Of a stretch of 64,000 nucleotides of DNA, positions 45,018 through 54,679 are shown piece after piece. The position numbers and the translations under genes were made by a program. This DNA is from Algicoccus sp048820935 (lineage in GTDB: Bacteria > Pseudomonadota > Gammaproteobacteria > Burkholderiales > Burkholderiaceae_B), in NCBI RefSeq assembly GCF_048820935.1, contig NZ_JBMERD010000009.1:62001-126000 (forward strand). Direction: 5' to 3'. The notes under the pieces are model-generated. The model had not been told where the DNA came from and did not search any database. It was given only the letters and a program-made list of their open reading frames with translations. The stretch's first letter is position 1, and each line of letters opens with the position of its first letter.

Positions 45018-46151
45018 TTAAACACCCACCACACAATTACGTGAAATTCGTTTGGCTTCGTATAAACCATCATCAGCACGCCGCATGGCTTGCGCGATCG
45101 ATTCATTCGCTTCCAAACTCGCCACCCCAATACTGACCGTGAAATTAAATTCTTGACCCTCATGATCTTGCATGACCGTGCTTTCAGTACTGGCGCGAAT
45201 CCGTTCAGCAACCGCCATCGCTTCATCCTTGCTCTGACCCACGAGAACAATCACAAACTCTTCGCCACCATAACGCGCCACATAATCAATTGACCGAACT
45301 TCTTTGCGCATAATTCTGGCAAATTGTTGCAAAACCTTGTCACCAACCGAATGTCCATAATTGTCATTCAAGCGTTTAAAGTGATCTAGGTCCAGCATCA
45401 TAAACACGATGCTTTCACGCCGATGCGTGGCCATCACTTGTTCCACGGCCTGTATGAACGCCATTCTGTTAAGCAGGCCTGTCAAACCATCGTGTGTGGC
45501 CTCACGGTATAAACGCAACAACAAGCCCAAATGAAAATAGCTTGAAGTCACAGTGATCACCAAGATCGCACCTAATAGCCACAACGTCTGTAAACCGTGA
45601 ACGCTCAAGAGCACATGATCAGTGTGCAATGCATAGACTTGCGACAAAAAGAAAAGCAGACCCAACACCAACCCTTCCAACAGGGTCAGCGGAAAAATCG
45701 CCAACATTGCGGTCAACATATACGGCATAAAGTCATACCCGGGTAAGTCTGATGGCGGCTCTTGCGAGGTCGCGATCACCACAGTCAGGTAAAACAATAT
45801 CGGCAAGATAAACAGCAAGCTGGTCGCAACAAAAATATGCGTTGTCCCTTTCCGCGTTTTAAGCGCAATCACCATGGTCACGATCAAACCAACGGTCATG
45901 ATAATGCGCGCGGGAATAACCAACCATCGCGTATTCTCGGCAAGCACAAAAAAATCAAACAGCGCCCAGAACGGCGTTAGGATTAAAAAGATCAGCGCAA
46001 TCACACCAACCCGCGTTCTAAAGTAGTCCGCACGCGCATAGACAAAGTCATGCGAATGTCGTTTGCTACTGAAGGTATCCCAGAATGTTGCAATTAACGG
46101 CACCAGTAATGACTCCAAGGTATCGTAGATATTAGAAATTAATGTTTTCAA
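45018..46151 (-). CDS. Membrane-anchored diguanylate cyclase
   Basis: Makes cyclic di-GMP, a second messenger for attachment and motility. The 377-residue protein has several N-terminal membrane helices (about residues 35-205) and a C-terminal GGDEF domain from about 215, with DGLTGLLNRMAF, LDLDHFKRLND and the active signature YGGEEF. An RxxD-type inhibitory site is not obvious. No EAL domain is present. A single-gene unit next to the pgk terminator; the sensed signal is unknown. Confidence 0.88.
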   Translation of the reverse strand: MKTLISNIYDTLESLLVPLIATFWDTFSSKRHSHDFVYARADYFRTRVGVIALIFLILTPFWALFDFFVLAENTRWLVIPARIIMTVGLIVTMVIALKTRKGTTHIFVATSLLFILPILFYLTVVIATSQEPPSDLPGYDFMPYMLTAMLAIFPLTLLEGLVLGLLFFLSQVYALHTDHVLLSVHGLQTLWLLGAILVITVTSSYFHLGLLLRLYREATHDGLTGLLNRMAFIQAVEQVMATHRRESIVFMMLDLDHFKRLNDNYGHSVGDKVLQQFARIMRKEVRSIDYVARYGGEEFVIVLVGQSKDEAMAVAERIRASTESTVMQDHEGQEFNFTVSIGVASLEANESIAQAMRRADDGLYEAKRISRNCVVGV

Positions 46152-46311
46152 GGCAGTCTATCACTATCAAAAGGTGAACATTCAAAATTATCGAAACAAC
46201 GGTACTACAAATCAATCAGAGTATATAAAAATCTTAGATTTATATAATTTCTGTCGCTTGCGACGATGAATTTATCAGTTTTAATGTGTTAATCAACAAA
46301 ACCTCTTTTAA

Positions 46312-46359
46312 AAAACAAATCGCTGGAAGCCTAAATGGCAACCAGCGATTTGTTTTTTT
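46312..46359 (-). terminator. Rho-independent terminator after pgk
   Basis: AACAAATCGCTGG and CCAGCGATTTGTT (46342-46354) form a perfect 13-bp stem; T-runs lie on both sides. On the minus strand it follows the pgk stop by 17 bp. Confidence 0.85.
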
Positions 46360-46375
46360 AGATGACTTCAACCAC

Positions 46376-47569
46376 TTAAGCGTTCATGCGTGCTTTTAAT
46401 GCAGCAACTGCCGGCAGTTCACGACCTTCCAGAAACTCCAGAAACGCACCACCACCCGTAGAGATATACCCCACTTGGTCTCCAATGCCGTACTTGGCAA
46501 TCGCAGCCAAGGTATCGCCACCACCTGCAATCGAAAACCCTTTGCTGTTTGCGATGGCCTTTGCAATGCCTTCTGTACCCGATCCAAACGCATCGAACTC
46601 AAAGACACCCACAGGACCATTCCAGACAATCGTACCCGCATTGGCTAGGATTTCTGAGAGCGTTTTGACGGTTTCTTCACCAATATCAAAAATCATCTCA
46701 TCGGCCTCAACCGCTTGGGCAGATTTGCGAGTCGCTTTGGCATCGGCAGAAAACTCCGTGGCCACAACGACATCCACCGGAATGGGGACTTGTGCACCAC
46801 GTGCTTTCATTTTTTTCATCACAGCTTTCGCTTGCTCAACCTGATCAGGTTCAGCCAGTGATTTGCCGATTGGTAACCCTGCTGCCAGCATAAACGTATT
46901 GGCAATACCACCGCCCACGATTAACTGATCCACACGATCAGCAAGCGCGCTCAGAATCGACAATTTTGTCGAAACTTTAGAGCCACCCACAATCGCAACC
47001 AAAGGACGAGCGGGTGAATGTAAAGCCTTGCCCAACGCTCCAAGTTCTGCGCTTAACAAAGGACCCGCACAAGCGATCGGTGCTTTCAACGCCAGACCAT
47101 GTGTGGTGGCTTGCGCACGATGCGCTGTACCAAACGCATCATTCACATAGACATCACACAGACGAGCCATTTTTTCAGCTAATTCAGGTGAATCGGCTTT
47201 CTCACCCGGATTGGCGCGACAATTCTCCAGTAACACCACTTCACCGGGTGCAAGCTCAACACCATCAACCCAATCTGCAACCAGACGTACAGGCTTTCCG
47301 AGCAAATCCTGCAAACGTTTGGCAATCGGTGCCAAACTGTCCTTTGCAGTTAACTGCCCTTCGGTTGGACGACCTAGATGCGACGTCACCATCACACTGG
47401 CACCAGAACGTAGAGCAAGTTCAATTCCGGGTAGTGACGCGCGAATCCGTGTATCTTCGGTGATTTCACCCTGATCGTTCAAGGGTGTATTCAAATCTGC
47501 TCGAATAAAAACACGCTTACCTTGCAACTGGCCTTCTTCGGCCAGTTGTTTCAGAGTCAAAATATCCAT
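46376..47569 (-). CDS. pgk: Phosphoglycerate kinase
   Basis: Transfers phosphate between 1,3-bisphosphoglycerate and ADP in glycolysis and gluconeogenesis. The 397-residue protein has VFIRADLNTPLND near the N-terminus, TSHLGRPTEG, the hinge and ATP region VGGGIANTFMLAAG, and the late SIAGGGDTLAAIAKYG motif. It is the last gene of tkt-gapA-pgk on the minus strand, four bp after gapA, as in many betaproteobacteria. Confidence 0.96.
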   Translation of the reverse strand: MDILTLKQLAEEGQLQGKRVFIRADLNTPLNDQGEITEDTRIRASLPGIELALRSGASVMVTSHLGRPTEGQLTAKDSLAPIAKRLQDLLGKPVRLVADWVDGVELAPGEVVLLENCRANPGEKADSPELAEKMARLCDVYVNDAFGTAHRAQATTHGLALKAPIACAGPLLSAELGALGKALHSPARPLVAIVGGSKVSTKLSILSALADRVDQLIVGGGIANTFMLAAGLPIGKSLAEPDQVEQAKAVMKKMKARGAQVPIPVDVVVATEFSADAKATRKSAQAVEADEMIFDIGEETVKTLSEILANAGTIVWNGPVGVFEFDAFGSGTEGIAKAIANSKGFSIAGGGDTLAAIAKYGIGDQVGYISTGGGAFLEFLEGRELPAVAALKARMNA

Positions 47570-47573
47570 GCGC

Positions 47574-48587
47574 TTATTTAGCCGTCATCAATGCAACAGT
47601 CGTATCGAGCATGCGGTTGCTAAAGCCCCACTCGTTGTCATACCAAGAGTTGACTTTCACCAGCTTGCCAGACACTTTGGTTAATGTAGCGTCATAGTTA
47701 CTTGATGCAGGATTGTGGTTGAAATCAATCGACACCAGCGGATCGGTGTTGTAGGTCAGAATACCTTTGAGTGCACCGTCTTCAGACGCTTCGCGTAAGA
47801 TGGTGTCCACTTCTTCCACCGTCGTCTCACGGGATGCGATAAAGGACAGATCGACAATCGACACGTTAATGGTTGGCACACGCATAGCATAACCATCCAA
47901 CTTGCCGTTCAGTTCAGGCAACACCAGACCGACCGCGGCAGCTGCACCGGTTTTGGTGGGGATCATGCTCATAGTGGCAGAACGTGCACGACGCAGATCT
48001 TCGTGATAGACGTCGGTCAGCACCTGATCGTTGGTGTAGGCATGAATTGTGGTCATCAGACCGGTTTCAATGCCCAATTTGTCGTGCAAAGGCTTAACCA
48101 GCGGTGCCAAGCAGTTTGTGGTGCAAGAAGCATTCGAAATCACCGTGTGCTCAGCTCGCAAAATGTCATGGTTCACACCGTAAACCACGGTGGCGTCCAC
48201 ATCTTTGCCGCCAGGTGCTGAAATAATGACTTTACGTGCGCCACCTTGCAGATGAGCGCTGGCTTTTTCTTTGCTGGCAAAAAAGCCTGTGCATTCCAAC
48301 ACCACGTCCACATTCAGATCACCCCAAGGGAGCTCTGCGGGATTGCGGTTAGCGAGTACGCGAATCTTATCGCCATTCACTACCATGTAGTCGCCTTCGA
48401 CCGACACTGTGCCAGGGAACTTACCGTGTGCTGTGTCATATTGGGTCAAATGGGCATTGGTTTTTGGGTCGCCCAGATCGTTGATTGCCACGATTTCGAT
48501 ATCGTGTTTCTTACCACCTTCGTAGTGAGCACGCAGAATATTCCGACCAATCCGACCATAACCATTAATCGCAACGCGAATTGCCAT
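47574..48587 (-). CDS. gapA: Glyceraldehyde-3-phosphate dehydrogenase
   Basis: Central glycolytic dehydrogenase, 337 residues. The NAD-binding NGYGRIGRNILRA is at the start, and the catalytic cysteine lies in ISNASCTTNCLAPL. The motif SWYDNEWGFSNRMLD closes the protein. NAD versus NADP preference cannot be settled from sequence by eye. It lies between tkt (12 bp upstream) and pgk. Confidence 0.95.
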   Translation of the reverse strand: MAIRVAINGYGRIGRNILRAHYEGGKKHDIEIVAINDLGDPKTNAHLTQYDTAHGKFPGTVSVEGDYMVVNGDKIRVLANRNPAELPWGDLNVDVVLECTGFFASKEKASAHLQGGARKVIISAPGGKDVDATVVYGVNHDILRAEHTVISNASCTTNCLAPLVKPLHDKLGIETGLMTTIHAYTNDQVLTDVYHEDLRRARSATMSMIPTKTGAAAAVGLVLPELNGKLDGYAMRVPTINVSIVDLSFIASRETTVEEVDTILREASEDGALKGILTYNTDPLVSIDFNHNPASSNYDATLTKVSGKLVKVNSWYDNEWGFSNRMLDTTVALMTAK

Positions 48588-48599
48588 GACAAAACTCTC

Positions 48600-50651
48600 C
48601 TAGTTTGAAATTACTTGTTTGACAGCATCCGCTACGGCTTGCGCTGTCATGCCAAAATACTGAAACAACTCTGCGGCTGGTGCAGACTCACCAAACCGAT
48701 CAATTCCTACAACAGCACCTTCCAGTCCAACATATTTAAACCAGAAATCACGTACGCCCGCTTCAACAGCCACACGCGGCAAACCAACGCCTAGCACTTG
48801 CTGACGATACGCCAGATCTTGCTGATCGAAGACATCTGTGCTGGGCATCGAAACCACGCGGACCGCCACACCTTCTTTAGCAAGTGCATCACGCGCTTGC
48901 AAGGCGATTTCCACTTCTGAGCCCGTTGCAATAATCGTGGCCGATGCCTGTGCATCCTCAGCCAACACATAACCACCGCGTGAGACGTTTTGCAATGTCT
49001 GTGCATCACGCTCAACAAACGGCAAATTCTGTCGAGACAACAACAGCGCAGTCGGTCCCCCATCCCGCACTTGCATACCACGCGACACAGGACGCTGTAC
49101 AGCGGTTTGCCAAGCCACAGCCGTTTCGACGGTGTCACAAGGACGCCAAACCGACAGATTCGGAATCAGACGCAGACTGGCCGCATGCTCAATCGGTTGG
49201 TGGGTTGGACCATCTTCGCCTAGACCAATCGAATCATGGGTGAGCACATGAACAACGCGCTGCTTCATGAGCGCAGCCATCCGAATCGCATTACGGGAGT
49301 AATCTGAAAACACCAAGAACGTGCCGCCAAATGGCAGATAACCGCCATGTAAAGCAATCCCGTTCATGATGGCAGACATACCAAACTCACGTACACCATA
49401 GTTAATATGACGTCCGAATGACAAACCATTGGCATCGGCACGGACTGCACCACAATCAGGCCAGTCAGTGAAGTTCGAACCGGTCAGATCAGCTGAGCCG
49501 CCCAACATTTCTGGCAGTTCTTTCGCCAATTGACCCAGCACCATTTGTGATGCTTTGCGGGTTGCCAGCGTTTGTGCTTGCGTATTGATGTCATCAAGCA
49601 TAGTTTGTAATGTCGCTGAAAAGTCTTCAGGCAAATCACCTCGCAAACGTCTTGTTAACTCAGCAGCTAACTCTGGGTGGGCTGCACTATAACCCTCAAA
49701 CATGGCTTGCCATGCTTTCTGACTAGCTTGGCCTTTTGCACGGCAATCCCAAGCTTGAGCAATCGCTTGAGGTATCTCAAAGGGTGCATCAGGCCAATTC
49801 AAAGCCTCCCGTGTAGCGGCAATCTCTTCATCACCCAGTGGGCTGCCATGCACTTTCTCACTGCCGGCCATGCCTGGTGAGCCCTTGCCGATTACGGTTT
49901 TACAAATAATCAGTGTCGGTTTATTCTGGGCCTGTCCATCAGTTTTAGCCGCTTCAATCGCAGCATTGACTGCCTGAACATCGTGACCATCCACATCGCG
50001 GATGACATTCCATCCGTACGCCTCAAAACGGCGCGCTGTGTCATCTTTAAACCAAAACTCCACCTGACCATCAATGGAAATACCATTGTCGTCATAAAGA
50101 ACGATGAGCTTACCTAGAGACAATGTTCCAGCCAGCGAACATACCTCGTGCGACACCCCTTCCATCAGGCAACCATCACCAATAAAGGCGTAGGTATGAT
50201 GATCAACAACGGGGAAATCATCGCGATTAAATTCTTTGGCGAGTAATGCTTCAGCTAGCGCCAACCCGACTGCATTGGCCAAACCTTGACCGAGTGGGCC
50301 TGTGGTGGTTTCAACACCGGGTGTGTAGCCGACCTCGGGGTGACCTGGTGTACGCGAATGGAGTTGGCGAAATTGGCGCAACTCATCCATGGGTAAATCG
50401 TAGCCAGCCAGATGTAAACAGGCATACATCAGCATCGAACCATGGCCGTTTGACAACACAAAACGATCTCTGTCAAACCAGTCCGGATCTACTGGGTTGT
50501 GTTTTAAGTGCTCTGTAAACAAGGAGACGGCCATTTCTGCCATACCCATCGGTGCACCGGGATGTCCTGATTTAGCTTTCTGGACAGCGTCCATGGAGAG
50601 CGCGCGAATTGCGTTGGCCATCTGGGTTGGTGTGACGTCGGATGTACTCAT
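48600..50651 (-). CDS. tkt: Transketolase
   Basis: Thiamine-diphosphate enzyme of the pentose phosphate pathway, 683 residues. N-terminal motifs include SGHPGAPMGMAEMAV and the cofactor-binding GDGCLMEGVSHE, and the middle domain has THDSIGLGEDGPTHQPIEH. Length is usual. First gene of the tkt-gapA-pgk cluster; sugar-phosphate recycling and lower glycolysis are therefore co-transcribed. The clustering is also known from Calvin-cycle operons, but no rubisco or phosphoribulokinase is seen. Confidence 0.95.
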   Translation of the reverse strand: MSTSDVTPTQMANAIRALSMDAVQKAKSGHPGAPMGMAEMAVSLFTEHLKHNPVDPDWFDRDRFVLSNGHGSMLMYACLHLAGYDLPMDELRQFRQLHSRTPGHPEVGYTPGVETTTGPLGQGLANAVGLALAEALLAKEFNRDDFPVVDHHTYAFIGDGCLMEGVSHEVCSLAGTLSLGKLIVLYDDNGISIDGQVEFWFKDDTARRFEAYGWNVIRDVDGHDVQAVNAAIEAAKTDGQAQNKPTLIICKTVIGKGSPGMAGSEKVHGSPLGDEEIAATREALNWPDAPFEIPQAIAQAWDCRAKGQASQKAWQAMFEGYSAAHPELAAELTRRLRGDLPEDFSATLQTMLDDINTQAQTLATRKASQMVLGQLAKELPEMLGGSADLTGSNFTDWPDCGAVRADANGLSFGRHINYGVREFGMSAIMNGIALHGGYLPFGGTFLVFSDYSRNAIRMAALMKQRVVHVLTHDSIGLGEDGPTHQPIEHAASLRLIPNLSVWRPCDTVETAVAWQTAVQRPVSRGMQVRDGGPTALLLSRQNLPFVERDAQTLQNVSRGGYVLAEDAQASATIIATGSEVEIALQARDALAKEGVAVRVVSMPSTDVFDQQDLAYRQQVLGVGLPRVAVEAGVRDFWFKYVGLEGAVVGIDRFGESAPAAELFQYFGMTAQAVADAVKQVISN

Positions 50652-50865
50652 GAAACGGGAAAGCCCTTATGTAGCGAATCAGCAATCGGAACACATCACA
50701 GATTGATTTAGCCGCTGACACACAAAAACACCAGCAGCCTGTCATCAACAGGATGATGCGTCCATGAAAAGTCCAGATTTTAGCACCGCGCGACCGATTT
50801 CCTGAGCAAACCCCTGATCGCAAGCGTTTTGGTTTGTTGAGGTAGGAAATTGTTAAAATCAAACC

Positions 50866-51606
50866 ATGAAATGGCCACGATTCCTCTGCCCGGGTGAGCT
50901 CAAAACAGAGCAACTGCTCGAATTACCCGAAACGGTCGCACATCACATGCATGTGCGACGATTGCGTCTAGGTGAAACAATCACCTTGTTTAACGGCCAA
51001 GGCTTACAGGCCCAGGCCACATTAGAAGAAATTGATCGACGACGCGCCCTCGTTAGGGTATTTCAGACAGAGCACTTAAGTCGTGAAATGCTTGGGCAAA
51101 TCACCCTAGTGCAAGCGATGACCCAGCAAGATAAACTGGACTGGGTCCTTGAAAAAGCCACTGAACTAGGCGTCCATCGCGTAATTGTGAGCACAGCCAA
51201 ACGCAGTGTGGTGCAGTTAGATGAAAAGCGCGCACAGCGTCGTTTAGAACACGGGCAGCGCATCATTGAATCGGCCAGTGCACAATGTGGTCGTAATCAC
51301 CTGATGCAACTCATCATGCCGGTGTCGCTTACGCAAGCCATCACTTTATGCGATCAAGTGCCTCGACTCGCCTTATTGCCAGATAGCCAAGCCCTGCCTT
51401 TAAACCACGCTGACCTACTTTCTGAAATCAGAGCTGCCAACGGATGTGCTTTTTTTATTGGTCCCGAAGGTGGCTGGGATCTGCAAGAAATCCAACTTCT
51501 CCAAAAGGCGCACAGTCATTGCGTTAGTTTAGGTCCACGTGTTCTAAGAACGGAAACGGCTGGATTGACTGCTGTGGCCAGCCTAAGCGCTTTGCTAGGC
51601 TGGTAA
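50866..51606 (+). CDS. rsmE: 16S rRNA (uracil-1498-N3)-methyltransferase
   Basis: SPOUT-class methyltransferase of the small ribosomal subunit. The 246-residue protein has the N-terminal PUA-like part (HHMHVRRLRLGETITLFNGQG) and the knotted C-terminal part with AMTQQDKLDWVLEKATELGVHRVI, FFIGPEGGWDLQEIQLL and LGPRVLRTETAGLTAVA. It is divergent from tkt and convergent with the barstar-like gene, whose stop is 20 bp away. Confidence 0.93.
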   Translation: MKWPRFLCPGELKTEQLLELPETVAHHMHVRRLRLGETITLFNGQGLQAQATLEEIDRRRALVRVFQTEHLSREMLGQITLVQAMTQQDKLDWVLEKATELGVHRVIVSTAKRSVVQLDEKRAQRRLEHGQRIIESASAQCGRNHLMQLIMPVSLTQAITLCDQVPRLALLPDSQALPLNHADLLSEIRAANGCAFFIGPEGGWDLQEIQLLQKAHSHCVSLGPRVLRTETAGLTAVASLSALLGW

Positions 51607-51625
51607 TGATCACGAAGAACGGGCT

Positions 51626-52090
51626 TTATTCTGCCACGTCACTCCAAGCATGCACCACGCCCGGGACTGCGTCTGGGTGTTTGCCACCGTGCTGAATGCC
51701 GTATAAGAACACCTTATTCTGATCCCGTGCGTAGTCAACAGCTTCGTTGAGTACTTCCTGAATTTGTGGCACCACGGGCTCTAAATCCGGATCGGCCGAA
51801 TGCAAATCCTGAAAAAGCATGGCCACGCCCACGCGTTGCTCAGAAATCGTGTCTGTTAAACAGTCGTATAAGCCTTCTAAGCTGGACCCAAAAAACTCAG
51901 GATAATCCACTGCTTTGGCGACTGCCCGAAACACCGCTGACCGGTTTCTCGCTTTCGAACACTCTGCCATAAAGCATGCCAAACCGGCTTCTTCGAGTTG
52001 TGCACGCATTGTTTCCAAATCGGATTGCGCGTCAAACTCCCCACCATTTTTAAGCAAACTATCAATTTGCGTTTTGTTTACATTAGCCAT
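51626..52090 (-). CDS. Barstar-like protein
   Basis: A 154-residue protein of the barstar (barnase inhibitor) family, with the region CFMAECSKARNRSAVFRAVA and YPEFFGSSLEGLYDCLTD, which matches the helix-loop that plugs the ribonuclease active site. No barnase-like ribonuclease gene is adjacent; in betaproteobacteria such solitary barstar homologues often lie next to maeB and rsmE, as here. I chose ATG at 52090; ATG at 52105 and an earlier one at 52186 are also in frame. Function beyond the family is unknown. Confidence 0.78.
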   Translation of the reverse strand: MANVNKTQIDSLLKNGGEFDAQSDLETMRAQLEEAGLACFMAECSKARNRSAVFRAVAKAVDYPEFFGSSLEGLYDCLTDTISEQRVGVAMLFQDLHSADPDLEPVVPQIQEVLNEAVDYARDQNKVFLYGIQHGGKHPDAVPGVVHAWSDVAE

Positions 52091-52313
52091 AGCCTGCTGC
52101 CCCATGTTGTTGTCATAACGAACCTCTAGTGCCGAATCGTATCGACTAAACCGCGATGAATCAATGCGGGAGTGCGGGTAATTCACAACACTCTAGATTC
52201 AGTTACTAAAAATACAACCTGTGCACTGCGCCATTTTGAAATCTGGCCTGGTTGTTTCAGAGATGAGGTCAAACCACACGTCTGACCCCCACCTCTTTGA
52301 TCGCACAGGACTT

Positions 52314-54608
52314 TTACCCGTTGTTTTCCTGATGATTGGCTTTTAACACGGTTAATGCCGTCATGTTCACAATTCGGCGAACTGTCGAACTTGAGGTCAG
52401 AATATGAACAGGTGCTTTCGGCCCTAAAAGGAATGGACCAATCGTGACATTACTACCCGCTGCTGTTTTAAGCAGGTTGTATGCGATATTGCCCGACTCC
52501 ATATTCGGACATACCAGCAAATTGGCTGCCCCTTTGAGCGTAGAAGACGGCAATACACGCAAACGCAGCTTCTCATCGAGTGCGCAATCACCGTGCATTT
52601 CACCATCCACTTCCAGATCGGGGACTTGTTCACGTAAGATAGCTAACGCATCGCGCATTTTCTGAGCTGAAGCAGTGTTCCCTGTTCCAAAATTCGAACG
52701 CGACAGTAAAGCCACTTTTGGAATCAAATTCAAGCGACGCATTTCTTGCGCAGCTGCTAGCGTAAATTCAGCCACTTGCTGCGCACTTGGATTTTCATTG
52801 ACGTGCGTATCCACAAGCACCAGCGTATGATTCGGCAATAGCAAGATACTCATTGCCGCATACACTGAGGCATTCGGTGCTAAGCCAAGCATCTGATCAA
52901 TGTAGAGCAAATGGTCTGAATAACGACCAACAGTTCCACAAATTAAGCCATCCGCATCGCCCAGATGCACCATGGTTGCCCCAATCAACGTCAGGCGACG
53001 ACGCATTTCAACGCGTGCCATTTCTTTACTGACGCCTTGACGGCACATTTTTTCCCAATAGGCGTTCCAGTAAACGTTAAAGCGCTCATCCCATTCCGGA
53101 TTGACAACTTCCACATCTTCACCTAGACGTAAGCGCAGTCTTAACTTCTCAATACGATCAGCCAGAACGGCTGGACGACCAACCAGAATGGGTTTGGCAA
53201 GCTTCTCATCCACCACCACTTGAACAGCGCGCAAAACGCGTTCATCTTCACCCTCGGTGTAGACGATCCGGGCTTTACCACCCTCATGCACAAAGCTTTT
53301 GGCTTGTGCAAATACCGGTTTCATGAACGCACCAGAGTGATAGACAAACTGCTCCAACTGCTCCACATAGGCTTCAAGATCGGCAATTGGACGAGTCGCC
53401 ACACCATCTTCCATAGCGGCTTTCGCAACCGCTGGGGCAATGCGCGTAATTAAACGTGGATCAAACGGTTTCGGGATAATGTATTCTGGACCAAACGAAG
53501 CGCCACTGCCGTAAGCTGCCATCACTACGTCACTTTGTTCTTCACGCGCAAGCTTCGCTATAGCCATCACAGCCGCTTTTTCCATGCCGCGGGTAATGGT
53601 CGTCGCACCCACGTCGAGAGCACCACGGAACATATAGGGGAAGCACAAGACGTTATTGACTTGGTTAGGGTAATCAGAGCGGCCAGTTGCCATCACGATG
53701 TCATCGCGCACAGCATGCGCGACGGGTGGCGCAATTTCCGGATCTGGGTTTGCGAGCGCCAAAATTAACGGACGCGGCGCCATGGTGGCGACCATTTCAG
53801 GCTTTAACACATCTCCAACCGACAAGCCCAAGAACATATCCGCATCCACAATCACTTCTGCAAGCGTGCGCAAATCAGTTTCTTGCGCAAATTTCTCTTT
53901 ATGCTCATCCATCAAGGCTTCGCGGCCTTTGTACACAACCCCTTCAATATCAGTGACCCAAATATTGGCAATCGGCAAGCCCAAATCAACCAACAAATTC
54001 AAGCATGCCAAGGCAGCTGCACCAGCACCAGACACGACCACTTTAATGTCGCTGAGTTTTTTACCGACAACTTCCAAACCATTCACAACAGCTGCATTGA
54101 CACAAATCGCAGTGCCATGCTGATCATCGTGAAACACGGGGATCTTTAAACGCTTGCGCAGTTCTGTCTCAACCACAAAACACTCAGGCGACTTAATGTC
54201 TTCTAGGTTCATCCCCCCAAAAGTCGGCTCAAGCCCCGCAATAATTTCAATCAGTTTTTGTGGATCGGTTTCGTTAATCTCAATATCAAAGACGTCAATA
54301 CCAGCAAACTCTTTAAAGAGTACGGCCTTGCCTTCCATCACTGGTTTAGAAGCCAATGGTCCGATATTTCCTAGGCCCAACACTGCAGTCCCGTTGGTGA
54401 TCACGCCAACCAAATTTCCACGTGCGGTATAGCGCACGGCGTTTTGTGGGTCATTCACAATCTCCTCACACGCTGCAGCCACACCGGGTGAATACGCCAG
54501 CGACAGTTCGCGCTGATTTGACAAACCTTTGGTTGGCGCAATCGCAATTTTTCCGGGACGACCGTCCTCATGATATTTCAGCGCAGCCTGACGTAAATTC
54601 TGATCCAT
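52314..54608 (-). CDS. maeB: NADP-dependent malic enzyme with phosphotransacetylase-like C-terminus
   Basis: Oxidatively decarboxylates malate to pyruvate, supplying NADPH. The 764-residue protein is the long two-domain form: the malic enzyme part to about residue 430 (YSPGVAAACEEIVNDP, GTAVLGLGNIGPLASKPVMEGKAVLFKEFAGIDVFDIE in overlapping segments, VVSGAGAAALACLNLLV) and a C-terminal phosphate acetyl/butyryltransferase-like domain (FTLAAAQEMRRLNLIPKVALLSRSNFG). The C-terminal half is considered regulatory, usually without catalysis. Single gene following the PCMH-like gene on the same strand. Confidence 0.94.
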   Translation of the reverse strand: MDQNLRQAALKYHEDGRPGKIAIAPTKGLSNQRELSLAYSPGVAAACEEIVNDPQNAVRYTARGNLVGVITNGTAVLGLGNIGPLASKPVMEGKAVLFKEFAGIDVFDIEINETDPQKLIEIIAGLEPTFGGMNLEDIKSPECFVVETELRKRLKIPVFHDDQHGTAICVNAAVVNGLEVVGKKLSDIKVVVSGAGAAALACLNLLVDLGLPIANIWVTDIEGVVYKGREALMDEHKEKFAQETDLRTLAEVIVDADMFLGLSVGDVLKPEMVATMAPRPLILALANPDPEIAPPVAHAVRDDIVMATGRSDYPNQVNNVLCFPYMFRGALDVGATTITRGMEKAAVMAIAKLAREEQSDVVMAAYGSGASFGPEYIIPKPFDPRLITRIAPAVAKAAMEDGVATRPIADLEAYVEQLEQFVYHSGAFMKPVFAQAKSFVHEGGKARIVYTEGEDERVLRAVQVVVDEKLAKPILVGRPAVLADRIEKLRLRLRLGEDVEVVNPEWDERFNVYWNAYWEKMCRQGVSKEMARVEMRRRLTLIGATMVHLGDADGLICGTVGRYSDHLLYIDQMLGLAPNASVYAAMSILLLPNHTLVLVDTHVNENPSAQQVAEFTLAAAQEMRRLNLIPKVALLSRSNFGTGNTASAQKMRDALAILREQVPDLEVDGEMHGDCALDEKLRLRVLPSSTLKGAANLLVCPNMESGNIAYNLLKTAAGSNVTIGPFLLGPKAPVHILTSSSTVRRIVNMTALTVLKANHQENNG

Positions 54609-54679
54609 TTATTGCCTCACTCATAACTACGGGAAATCCGCAGTAAAACTGGAATTCTTTGATTCTATACGCTTTGGTC

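Noticed and set aside
48600..50651. Calvin-cycle (cbb) operon interpretation of tkt-gapA-pgk
   Set aside because: No phosphoribulokinase, rubisco or CbbR gene is present in the window.
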